This document shows, in pieces, positions 18,427 to 26,889 of a stretch of 64,000 bases of DNA. This DNA is from Kocuria palustris (GTDB lineage Bacteria; Actinomycetota; Actinomycetes; Actinomycetales; Micrococcaceae), in assembly GCF_007666205.1 (NCBI RefSeq), contig NZ_VDOR01000003.1, positions 70,097-134,096 on the forward strand, written 5' to 3'. The notes under the pieces are model-generated. The model ran no database searches. It was not told where the DNA came from and worked only from the letters and a program-made list of their open reading frames with translations. Position 1 is the first letter of the stretch; the number at the start of each line of letters is the position of its first letter. A program made the position numbers and the translations under genes.

Positions 18427-19478
18427 CAGAGTCCCCTCTCGTCCAGGAGGTCCTGCAGGCGCCGTCGTCCGGCCTCCGGGGACCATCGCTGCGCCCATCG
18501 CCGATGCTGCCGTTCCACGAGAGCCCCCGGATCGAGCGCCGCGGCGCGCTCGATGGCCTGCGCCAGGGACTCCGGATCCCCGGCCCGGAACACCAGCGGG
18601 TGATCCGGCCCGACGACCTCGGGCAGCGCTCCGGCATCGGAGACCAGCACGGGGACCCGGGCTGCCATGGCCTCTGCCGCCACGAGACCGAAGGACTCCG
18701 GCGCCGCCGAGGGCACCGCGAGCAGGTCGACCTCGCCCAGAAGCTGCTCGCGGGGCACCCACCCCAGCATCCGGAGACGGCCCCCGGCCGTCTCGACGGC
18801 CCTGGCCACCTCTCGGGCCTGGGTTCGGCGGACGAACCGGTCGTCGCCCGCCACGTGGAGCCGGATCGATCCCGGTCGACGGTCCTCGATCAGCTCCGCG
18901 GCCCGGAGCAGGTCGAGGAAGCCCTTGTCCGCCGACAGCCGCCCGAGGAACCCCACGCGCCGTGGGCCCTCCGATCGCCCGTGGGCATCCCACCCCGGTG
19001 CCGAAGCGTCCGCCGGGCCCGGAACCCAGTTCTCCAGCGCGCTGCTCCCGGGCACCCGAGCTGCCATCCATCCCGACGGCACGAGGGTCGCCAGGGCGCC
19101 CCTCCGAGCGATCCCGGCCAGTGCTCGCTGCCGCCGGCCGTCGGGCAGCTGATGGAGGTGGACCACCCTGCGGGCCCGCCCGCTCAGCGCGACGGCCGGC
19201 AGCAGGCCGTTGCACCACAGGAGATCCCCGTGGCCGCCTGTCCACCGCCGCAGGCCCAGCAGGTAGCCGCGGCGCGACGTCGCCGGGATGCGCTCGACCT
19301 CGAAGCCCGCCGCCGCCAGGAGCTCGGCGGCCTCCCCCGGCGACGCCGGCGCCACGATCGTCACCGCCCGGCCGAGATCGCGCAGCGCCTGGGCCAGCCG
19401 CAGGAGCATGACCTCGCCTCCTCCGACGTCGCCGCGATTGGCCAGCAGCCGGATCCCCGGCCTCACCGGGGCACCCAT
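18426..19478 (-). CDS. Glycosyltransferase, GT4 family
   Basis: 350 residues. The N-terminus has the donor/acceptor cleft loop ANRGDVGGGEVMLLRLAQAL near residue 13. The C-terminal half has RRVGFLGRLSADKGFLDLL near 175, LRMLGWVPREQLLGEVDLLAVPS near 240, and ESFGLVAAEAMAARVPVLVSDAGALPEVV with an intact EX7E motif near 265. This is a standard retaining GT-B enzyme. It overlaps the Wzy-like gene by 16 bases and the GT2 gene by one codon, so expression is coupled. Confidence 0.85.
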   Translation of the reverse strand: MGAPVRPGIRLLANRGDVGGGEVMLLRLAQALRDLGRAVTIVAPASPGEAAELLAAAGFEVERIPATSRRGYLLGLRRWTGGHGDLLWCNGLLPAVALSGRARRVVHLHQLPDGRRQRALAGIARRGALATLVPSGWMAARVPGSSALENWVPGPADASAPGWDAHGRSEGPRRVGFLGRLSADKGFLDLLRAAELIEDRRPGSIRLHVAGDDRFVRRTQAREVARAVETAGGRLRMLGWVPREQLLGEVDLLAVPSAAPESFGLVAAEAMAARVPVLVSDAGALPEVVGPDHPLVFRAGDPESLAQAIERAAALDPGALVERQHRRWAQRWSPEAGRRRLQDLLDERGL

Positions 19479-20779
19479 GCGCCGTCCGCTCGCGCGCGAG
19501 CCGTCGGCAGCGTGCCCTGAAGCCGCTCATGGCGCCGCTCCTGTCGGCGGCGACGGCGCTCGAGCTCCCAGAGCGCCATCGAGCCGCCGAGCACGACCAT
19601 GGCCGGGACGGTCAGGAAGACCTCGCCCAGGCGGAAGGCGACCAGCAGCACCACGATCACCGAGGCCTGGGCGCATGTCGTGGCCCTCGTCGTGCGGACG
19701 ACGGCGCCCGCTCCGAATCCCCCGAGGGCGAAGGCCGCCACCACGAGGGCCAGCAGAGGGATGCCGCCCTCGACGATCAGGGCCCAGTAGGAGTTGTGGA
19801 AGAAGAACGGCAGATGATCGGGCGGCAGGGTCACGACGGCCTCCCCTGCGCCGTCTCCCCAGGGCATCGCACCCTGCGTCTTGGTCCAGGCGGCCTCGTC
19901 GATCCGCTCGCGGAACCAGTCCGTGCCCGTCCGGTCCCCGAAGACGTCGAGCGTGGCCAGGTTCCGCTCCGCCCAGATGAACACGACGTAGAAGACGGCC
20001 AGCAGCGCGGCCCGCAGGAACGGACCGCCGCGTCCGCCGAGGGCGATCCAGGCCACGGCGAGGATCATGGCGGCCAGCCCGGTCCGCGAGCCGGTCTGGA
20101 AGACCAGCAGGAGCCCCACGGCCAGGCAGAGCCACCGCTGCCACCGCCGGGGCAGGAAGGGCACGATCAGCAGCGGCACGATCGCGTAGACGAAGCCCGC
20201 GACGTTCTTGTCCATGAGATAGCCGGACAGGGCCCCGCCGTAGTTGTCGGGGGCGATTCCTGCGTAGAAGAGCACGGCGTTGACCAGCAGGCCCGCTCCC
20301 ATGCCCAGGACGAGCGGCCGCAGCGGAACGCGTCCCGTGGCCAGCACGAGGGCGAACCAGAACAGCATGCCGATGCGGACCATGCGCCGCGTCCAGTCGA
20401 CGTCTGCCGCGATCGACACGGCGAGCAGCCAGAGGAACGCCGCACTCAGCAGCGCCATGACGAGGGGCAGCCGTACCGGGCGCAGGCGCCCGGAGCGCAG
20501 CAGCGTGCCGACGATCAGGATGCCCATGACGGTCTCGCTGACCGGCAGGGCCGCCGGGAGCGCCGGCACGGAGTCCTCGACGATCAGCAGCATGCCCAGG
20601 ACGAACACGAGGGGCGAGCGTCCCAGTGCCAGGCGGAAGTACTCGGCGGGCGAGCTCCAGGCCAGGACGGGAGCGCCCGACCCCGGGGCCCGCCGCTGCC
20701 CCGCCCCGTGCGGGGCCGCCCCGGGCGCTTCCGGCATCTGCGGGCGGTTCCATGGTCGGCGGATGGGCTCGGCGCTCAT
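19463..20779 (-). CDS. Wzy-like polysaccharide polymerase (O-antigen ligase family)
   Basis: 438 residues from the ATG at 20779, which overlaps the stop of the previous gene by four bases. The first 55 residues are polar and Pro-rich. About ten hydrophobic segments follow, for example SPLVFVLGMLLIVEDSV, LVMALLSAAFLWLLAVSIAA, GFVYAIVPLLIVPFLP and ALLAVFYVVFIWAE. The loop after the middle segments holds VFQTGSRTGLAAM, the SRTG-type motif of the Wzy_C/WaaL family, and a later FFFHNSYWALIVEGG matches its (F/L)xHNxYL region. It probably joins repeat units on the outer face of the membrane. It could be a ligase, but the Wzz-like kinase at 28057 favours a polymerase. Confidence 0.8.
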   Translation of the reverse strand: MSAEPIRRPWNRPQMPEAPGAAPHGAGQRRAPGSGAPVLAWSSPAEYFRLALGRSPLVFVLGMLLIVEDSVPALPAALPVSETVMGILIVGTLLRSGRLRPVRLPLVMALLSAAFLWLLAVSIAADVDWTRRMVRIGMLFWFALVLATGRVPLRPLVLGMGAGLLVNAVLFYAGIAPDNYGGALSGYLMDKNVAGFVYAIVPLLIVPFLPRRWQRWLCLAVGLLLVFQTGSRTGLAAMILAVAWIALGGRGGPFLRAALLAVFYVVFIWAERNLATLDVFGDRTGTDWFRERIDEAAWTKTQGAMPWGDGAGEAVVTLPPDHLPFFFHNSYWALIVEGGIPLLALVVAAFALGGFGAGAVVRTTRATTCAQASVIVVLLVAFRLGEVFLTVPAMVVLGGSMALWELERRRRRQERRHERLQGTLPTARARADGAWVPR

Positions 20780-21864
20780 CGCAGGGCTCCCTTCACGATC
20801 CGGGCGATCCGGTGGGTCATGGTCTCGAGATCGGACACGGGCCGGGTCCCGATCTCCCGGCGGGTGACCCGTTCGAGCCCCGCCAGGATGTCCGGCGTGC
20901 AGGGCTGGGCGATCAGCGCCTCGGGTCGCAGGATCTCCGCGTTGCCGCCCACCTCGGTGGCCAGCGCGGGCATGCCCGCCGCCGCGGCATCGAGCAGGCT
21001 GTAGCTGAGATTCTCCCAGGCCGAGAGCTGGACCAGGACATCGTGAGCGGCCATTGCGGGCCACGGGTCCACCTGGCCGACGAAGGCCACCTCGCTGCCG
21101 AGGCCGGTGGAGGTGCTCAGCCGCTCCAGTGCCGCGCGCAGCGGGCCTTCCCCGGCGATCGTCAGACGGGCCTGCGGATCCCGTTCCAGGATCGCGGGCA
21201 TCGCGCGGATCAGCGCGCCGATGTTCTTCTCGGGCGCCAGCCGGGACAGGGCGAGGATCCGCAGCCCGTGGCCGAGGCCGCGCCGGGGGCCCGCGCCCGC
21301 GGCAGCTCGCACGCGCTGCCCGTCCACGCCGTTGGGGACGACGGAGATCGGGCAGCCCGGATCCCAGACCCGGCGCACGACATCGCGGGTGGAGCGCGAC
21401 ACGGCGATGAGGTGGTCGACGCGCCGGAGCCGTGCGCGGTGCCCGGCCCGCGCGGCGGCCGCGCGGGGCCGGCTCGACTGGTACAGCCGCTGGTCCGGAG
21501 CGATGCCGTGCTCCGTGCTGATCAGAGTCGTGCTGCGATCGCCCGCGAGCGCGAGCGCGCCCATCAGATCGGCGTAGGCCAGGTGCGTGTGCACTGCCCG
21601 GGGGCGCAGCCTGCGCACCGCCCGGCGCAGGCTGCGCACCGAGATCGCCAGCCCGGCCTGCGGGCCCAGCTCGTCGGTCAGCACCGCGATCCCGGCGCGG
21701 CGGGCGCGCTGCGCCAGCGGCCCCTCGGGGCACAGGAGCACGGTGCGCAGACCGGGCAGGCCGTGGCCCAGGGCGTCGAGCACATGACGACCGACGCCGC
21801 CGAGCTCGGCGACGGGCACGACCCACAGCACGAGCGGGTCCGCCAGTGCTTCCGCGCCCCTCAC
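20776..21864 (-). CDS. Glycosyltransferase, GT4 family
   Basis: 362 residues from the GTG at 21864, which overlaps the TGA of the neuB-like gene (GTGA). The acceptor domain begins LWVVPVAELGGVGRHV. The donor domain has LRILALSRLAPEKNIGALI near residue 205, RLTIAGEGPLRAAL, VAFVGQVDPWPAMAAHDVLVQLSAWENLSYSLLDAAAAGMPALATEVGG near 275, and ILRPEALI. The frame stays open upstream and, because of the frameshift in the neuB-like gene, reads straight into it; in the sequence as given the two form a single 1109-codon frame. The GTGA start is preferred because it repeats the coupling seen throughout the run. Confidence 0.8.
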   Translation of the reverse strand: MRGAEALADPLVLWVVPVAELGGVGRHVLDALGHGLPGLRTVLLCPEGPLAQRARRAGIAVLTDELGPQAGLAISVRSLRRAVRRLRPRAVHTHLAYADLMGALALAGDRSTTLISTEHGIAPDQRLYQSSRPRAAAARAGHRARLRRVDHLIAVSRSTRDVVRRVWDPGCPISVVPNGVDGQRVRAAAGAGPRRGLGHGLRILALSRLAPEKNIGALIRAMPAILERDPQARLTIAGEGPLRAALERLSTSTGLGSEVAFVGQVDPWPAMAAHDVLVQLSAWENLSYSLLDAAAAGMPALATEVGGNAEILRPEALIAQPCTPDILAGLERVTRREIGTRPVSDLETMTHRIARIVKGALR

Positions 21865-24105
21865 AGCAGGGGCTCCAGCCGCTCCAGAGCGGTCCAGAAC
21901 CCGGCGCCGCCGTCCACATGCCCCTGCCAGATCTCCGGGATGAAGCCGACGCCGGGGGCCAGCCGGTCGAGCTGCTCGGCGAGCACGGGCCAGTCGACGT
22001 CCCCCTCGCCCACCTGCACGCCCTCGCCGTCCACGCCCGTGCCGTCGACCAGGTGCAGGTGGCAGCTCAGCGGCGCCAGGGTCTCCACGGCCTCGGCGAA
22101 CGAGAGGCCCAGGAAGGTCGCGGCCAGGCGGGTGTGGGAGATGTCCAGGCACAGATCGGTGCCGGTGCTGCGGGCGAAGTCCGCGGTGTCCGCCGGGTCC
22201 AGGAAGAGGTTGTGGAACTGCTGCCCGCCCATCAGCCACGGGAACGGCGGCAGCGTCTGCGCGGCCAGGCGCACCCCGGAGGCATCGAGCCGGCGCAGGG
22301 CGTCGGCGATGCGCTGGTACTTGTCGGCGCGCCGCTCGGGCGGCAGATGCCCGTCGGTGGTGAAGCCGCCCATGGTGACCACCATGATCGGGTCCTCGTC
22401 CTGGGTGAACCTCCCCCCGCAGGTGCCGGGTCACGTCGATGGTGCGCTGGACCTCCGCGATCGAGCGCTCCCAGTGCTCGGGATCGGTCGAGGACAGATC
22501 CACCAGGAAGTCGCCTGCGAAGAGGTCGGGCAGGTGCGTCGTGAACCCCAGCGGCAGCCTGGACGGCAGGGCGGCGTCGATGTCGACGTCCAGGTCCTTG
22601 TAGGAGAAGTGGAACTCGAGGAAGTCCGGGGCCGTGCTCTCGAGCAGCGCGGCCGCGTCGTGATAGCGCACGGGCAGCCCCCACGGCCGCTCGAAGCGAT
22701 AGGCGCGGCCCCGGGGCGGGGCATCCGCCAGGTCGCCGTCGAAGAAGAAGTCGCCGGCGGCCATGTCGCGGTGCGCGGTCCGCCCGATGAGCTGGGGCAG
22801 CCGGTCCGGCTGCAGCCCGCGGCCGGGGCTGCGCACCTCGATATCGGCCTGACGCAGCCGCTGCCCGGCGGCGATGGGCCCGGCGGCGACGAGCGACTTG
22901 GCCAGGTTGCTGCGGTTCATCGCCTCGCCGGTCGAGACGCCGCGCTCGTCATCGGTGCCCATGGCCTGCTCGATGTCGCGGATCTGCCCCACCATCTGCC
23001 GGAGCTCGTCGGGCAGCAGGGAGACCCGGTGATCGGAGCCCTCGAGCTCGCGATCCACCGTGACGTGCTTCTCGATGATCTTGGCGCCGCGCGCGACGGC
23101 CGCGAGCGGGACGTGCCAGCCCCTCTCGTGGCCGGAGTACCCCACCGGCGCCGAGGTGATCTCGGCCAGGCGGTCCATGTAGGCGAGGTTCACGTCCTTG
23201 TAGGGGGCGGGGTAGGTCGACTGGCAGTGCAGCATCGCGAAGGGCACCCCCAGGGAGCGCACCAGTGCGGCGGAGTCGCGGATCTCGCTCTCGCGGCTCA
23301 TGCCGGTCGAGATGATCAGCGGCAGCCCGTGGGAGCCGGCGGCGCGCAGCAGCCCGTGGTTGGTCAGATCCGCCGAGGCGATCTTCAGCGCCGGGATCCC
23401 GTAGCCGACCAGGGCCTCCACGCTGGCCTCGTCCCACGGCGTGCACAGCACCTCGATCCCGCGCTCGCGGGCGTGGTCGAAGACCGGGAAGAGCTGCTCG
23501 GCCGGCAGGGAGAACTTGGCGAGCAGGTCCAGGGTGTACTGCGCTCCCAGGTCCTCCCCCGCCGTCGACGTGCCCTCGCCGCGGTACAGCGTCCGCATGT
23601 CCCGCAGCTGGAACTTGACGGCATCGGCACCGGCGTCGGCGGACAGGTCCACGAGCCGCCGCGCCAGCTCGGCCGAGCCCTGGTGGTTGTTGCCGATCTC
23701 GGCGATCACGTAGGCGGGGCTGTGCTCGTCGATGCGCCGGTCCCCGATCCGCAGCTGGGCGGGGCGGTCGATCGCGATCGCGGTGATCCGCCCCCGGTCA
23801 TCCAGGACCGGCAGATGGCTGGCGCCCGTCGGCAGGGCGGCGCGCATCTGGTCCTCGGTGGCCTCCGGGCCGACCGTGGCCGGATGCCGGTTGGCCACCT
23901 GCTCGACCGGGACCTCGAGATCCGCCTCCGGGTGCGCCACGATCCAGCGGCGGAAGTCCCCGTCCGTCAGGGAGCCCAGCAGCGTCCCGGTCCCGTCGAC
24001 GACGAAGACGATGCGCTCGGCGTTGCCGGTCATCTTGCGCAGGGCCACCACGACGGACTCGTCGTGGAAGACCAGGTAGGCGGTGAGATGGCGTTCGATG
24101 ATCAC
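21861..24105 (-). pseudogene. Frameshifted N-acetylneuraminate synthase-like enzyme (CBS-NeuB-SAF-TIM barrel)
   Basis: Starts at GTG 24105. Intact length would be about 747 residues. Residues 1-112 are a CBS pair (SLTDGDFRRW, HLPVLDDRG). Residues 130-370 are a NeuB-type synthase (YVIAEIGNNHQG, DAVKFQLRD, IISTGMSR, HCQSTYPAPYKDVNL, GYSGHERG, KIIEKHVTVDRELEGSDH), which condenses phosphoenolpyruvate with an aminosugar. Residues 385-450 are a SAF domain. Residues 460-747 look like a sugar-isomerase TIM barrel. The frame breaks at the C6 run 22413-22418, near residue 563; removing one C restores a continuous protein through RFTQDEDPIMVVTMGG to the stop at 21861. Whether the break is real or a read error is open. 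NeuA-like and transferase genes follow the same pathway upstream. Confidence 0.75.
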
Positions 24106-24160
24106 GGAAGGAGGATCCTCAGCTGCTGCGGATGGGGGGTGAGGGGCGGGGAGGCGAGGC

Positions 24161-24868
24161 TCAGCGGCCGAGTCGGTCGCGATGCGCGCGGACCTGCAGC
24201 TCGGCGAGCTGGAAGTCGAGCTCGGTGTCGATGTCGACGCCCTCGAGGGGATCGAGCTCGAAGAGCCCGATCCGTCCGCCCAGTCGGTTGTGCCGCTCGT
24301 CGTAGACCCAGGGACGGGTCACGTACAGCGACCCGTTCTCCCGGTAGCGCAGGTCCGCAGGCGTCATCTCCTGCCGGCGGAGGCGATGATCGACGTCGTA
24401 GGCGGGGCGGGCGCCGTCGCCGGGCTGCGGCCCGCGGGCCCACAGGAACGGCGACTCCGGCACGGCTCCGACCAGGGAGTCGAGCCCCTCGGCGCGCAGC
24501 TGCCGCACGGCCCGGTCCAGGGTCCCCGGCAGCCGCAGGGGGCTGGTGGCCTGCAGGAGCATCACGGCCTCCGGCTCGCCGCGGGTCAGCCGATGATCGG
24601 CGAGCGCGTGCTCGACGACCGGCTCGGTGGGCGTCGTGTCCTGGGCGAGCTCGGACGGGCGCAGGAAGGGGACCTCGGCCCCGGCCGATGCGGCGGTGTC
24701 CGCGATCCGCGGCGAGTCCGTGGAGACGACGACGCGCAGGTCCTCGTGCGCGGACAGCGCCGAGCGGATCGTCCAGGCCACGAGCGGCCGGCCGGCCAGA
24801 TCGCGGATGTTCTTGCCCGGGACGCCCTTGGAGCCGCCCCGCACGGGGATCACGCACAGGATGGTCAC
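24161..24868 (-). CDS. neuA: CMP-nonulosonate (acylneuraminate) cytidylyltransferase
   Basis: 235 residues from the GTG at 24868, which overlaps the TGA of the gene upstream. The diagnostic N-terminus CVIPVRGGSKGVPGKNI occupies residues 5-21, followed by VVVSTDSPRIADTA, LLQATSPLRLPGTLDRAV near 105 and RYRENGSLYVTRPW near 170, then IDTELDFQLAE near 215. These match CMP-sialic acid synthetases and relatives, which activate nonulosonic acids with CTP. It lies 55 bases before the NeuB-like gene in the same run. Which nonulosonate is made (Neu5Ac, legionaminic, or other) is not determined. The gene itself is intact. Confidence 0.85.
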   Translation of the reverse strand: MTILCVIPVRGGSKGVPGKNIRDLAGRPLVAWTIRSALSAHEDLRVVVSTDSPRIADTAASAGAEVPFLRPSELAQDTTPTEPVVEHALADHRLTRGEPEAVMLLQATSPLRLPGTLDRAVRQLRAEGLDSLVGAVPESPFLWARGPQPGDGARPAYDVDHRLRRQEMTPADLRYRENGSLYVTRPWVYDERHNRLGGRIGLFELDPLEGVDIDTELDFQLAELQVRAHRDRLGR

Positions 24869-25909
24869 CTCGGCTCTCCCGTCCTCAGGTGCTCGGCCAC
24901 GGTCTCGGCGGGCTCGCGATCGCTCCAGCGCACGGGCGCGGTCGGCTCCTCGCCCCAGCGCGCGAGCCCGTAGCGGCGCCATACCTCCTCGAGCCAGGGC
25001 GGCGGATCGTCGTGGTGCACCCAGGCCCGGCGCCCGCGCTGGGCGGCCTCGAGGACGCCGGTCGAGAACACCGAGACCGCATCGGCCTGCAAGCGGGCCA
25101 GCGGCACGGCGGTCTCCTGGAACCGCGTGCCGCTGCGCAGCATCGCCGCGTGGATCGCGCGGCTGAGCAGATCGGTCTCCGAGGGATGCGGGCGGTAGAC
25201 GGCCTGCGGGTTCCGCCGGAGGAACCGGACGGTCTGGCCCACGATCTCCCGGCGGGGCAGCTCACGGCCGTGCAGCTGTCCCAGGAAGACCAGCGGTCTG
25301 TGCGCCGCGGCCTCGGCGGGCCCCGACGACGCGGCCGCCTCCCACATCGCCTGGGAGCCGACGGGCAGGACCGTGATGTCGCGGCGGCCGCTCGCCCAGA
25401 ACGCGCCGTCCTCGGCGGTGAACGACAGCAGCGTGGTGTCGGCCGGAAGCGGCGGGGCCCAGGGGGTCAGCAGGCCGTGCTGGACCACGACGCTGTCGAG
25501 CCCGCGCGCCGCGGCCCAGGTGCACGCGGCATGGCCGGCGGCCAACGCGGCGCCGATGCTCAGGACCCGCTCGACGCGGTGCAGGCGCGGGTCCTCCGGG
25601 TCCCAGACCGGCGCCGTCGACGCATCGGCCGCGACCCCCGTCCGTTCGAGGGGCCCCCGCGGGGCCCAGGTAGGCCACGTGGTCCTGATCGAGCCGCCGC
25701 GCCGGCTCCAGCACGGCCGCCCGGCTCGACGGCGTGGCGCTGTCGAGCGCGACCAGGAGGCGGGCAGGGCCGTCGGGCAGGACGATCCGCAGGTCGGAGG
25801 TCGGCGCCGGCCGCCCCCTGCGGCGCACGGCGGCCACGGCACGGCGGATGCCGGAGGGCCGCTCCCACCGCCGCCACTGCTCGAGGTCCTGCGGATGCCT
25901 CAGCCCCAC
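24865..25909 (-). pseudogene. Frameshifted glycosyltransferase-like protein, candidate nonulosonate transferase
   Basis: Starts at GTG 25909 (GGAG five bases upstream, inside the previous gene) and would be about 347 residues. The frame breaks in the C5 run 25654-25658, near residue 84; dropping one C joins ...DHVAYLGP to PLERTGVAADA and on to the stop at 24865. Beyond the break: SVVVQHGLLTPWAPP, FLGQLHGRELPRREI, then NPQAVYRPHPSETDLLSR and VSVFSTGVLEAAQRGRRAW. The HGL, RPHPSE and S/T-x-x-x-EA elements resemble GT-B capsule/sialyltransferase-type enzymes. I do not recognise a specific family, and the acceptor is unknown. Its place directly before neuA suggests it uses the CMP-nonulosonate. 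The frameshift may be a read error. Confidence 0.5.
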
Positions 25910-26889
25910 AGCTGCTCCATCTGCTCGGCCCGGCGCACGAACGTGTGCTCGGCCAGGGTGCGCCTGCGGCCCCGCTCGCGGAGGGACCGCGCCCAGGCCC
26001 GGTCGCGGCGGATCCGGTCGACCTGCTCCTTCAGGTGGGCGGCGTCGTCGAAGACCAGGACCTCCCGGTCCGGCTCGTAGAACTCCGCCACGTCCCGCCG
26101 GTCGACCAGCTGGATCCCGCCGGCCCCGGGGATCTCGAACGTGCGCATCGTGAATCCGTCCTGTCGGCTGTGGGTGTTCAGCGAGGCGAGGCTGCCGGCC
26201 ATCACGCCGTACCCGTCGGCCCGCTCGAGCTGCGGCCCGGTGGGCAGGCCCCGCACGGGGAGCATGCGGGTGGCCGCGACGTCCCGGGGGCGGCGGGACC
26301 AGTCCCGACCGTAGACCCGCAGAGGGACGCCCAGGCGGTGCGCCTCGACGAGCAGGCGCACCCGCTGGTCGTAGCGCGCTCCGATGAAGGAGACCGCCGG
26401 CTCCGGGCGCACCGCGAACCCGAGCAGGGAGTCGAAGGCGTTCGGCAGGTGATGGGCGTTGAGCCCCCTGGCGCGCATCGTCTCGACGTCGCCCGCGGAA
26501 TAGGAGGCGATCACGGGCATCGTCTCGAGCCGCTGCCAGCTGTAGTCCATGCGCGCGACCTCGTCGTACAGCCACGTGAGCACCGAGGCCCCGCAGCTGT
26601 GCACGGCCTCCCACCAGCGCTCGTCGAGCAGATCCCCCTTGATCACCAGCACCCGGGCGGGTCGGACGGCATGCAGCCGCTCGACGGCGCGCCGGGACGG
26701 CTCTCCGCGCCACGGGGCCGGCACGAGGGCCGGGGGCAGGTCGTGCACCGCCTTGTTGCGCACCCGCGCGGCCGTCGTGGCGGGGCGGTCGTAGCTGTGC
26801 AGCACCGCCTCGTGCCCGGATCGCTCGAGGGCGCGCGCCACCGAGGCCCCGTAGCCGTGGAAGCGCGGCGCGACGATCAGAGTGCGCAT
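25900..26889 (-). CDS. CgeB-like glycosyltransferase (Glyco_trans_1_2)
   Basis: 329 residues. It opens with TLIVAPRFHGYGASVARALE and has VLTWLYDEVARMDY near residue 105, ASYSAGDVETMRARG, VSFIGARYDQRVRLL near 175, and the C-terminal block DGFTMRTFEIPGAGGIQLVDRRDVAEFYEP near 265, which is the conserved core of the CgeB/DUF3880-Glyco_trans_1_2 family. These are GT-B transferases often found in spore-coat, glycopeptidolipid or polysaccharide clusters. It overlaps the preceding gene by 13 bases and the following one by 10, so it is translationally coupled. Sugar unknown. Confidence 0.8.
   Translation of the reverse strand: MRTLIVAPRFHGYGASVARALERSGHEAVLHSYDRPATTAARVRNKAVHDLPPALVPAPWRGEPSRRAVERLHAVRPARVLVIKGDLLDERWWEAVHSCGASVLTWLYDEVARMDYSWQRLETMPVIASYSAGDVETMRARGLNAHHLPNAFDSLLGFAVRPEPAVSFIGARYDQRVRLLVEAHRLGVPLRVYGRDWSRRPRDVAATRMLPVRGLPTGPQLERADGYGVMAGSLASLNTHSRQDGFTMRTFEIPGAGGIQLVDRRDVAEFYEPDREVLVFDDAAHLKEQVDRIRRDRAWARSLRERGRRRTLAEHTFVRRAEQMEQLWG

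Noticed and set aside
17446-19530. A 694-residue reading of the GT2 frame
   Set aside because: GT2 similarity begins at the ATG at 18426; the earlier part overlaps a certain GT4 gene in another frame.
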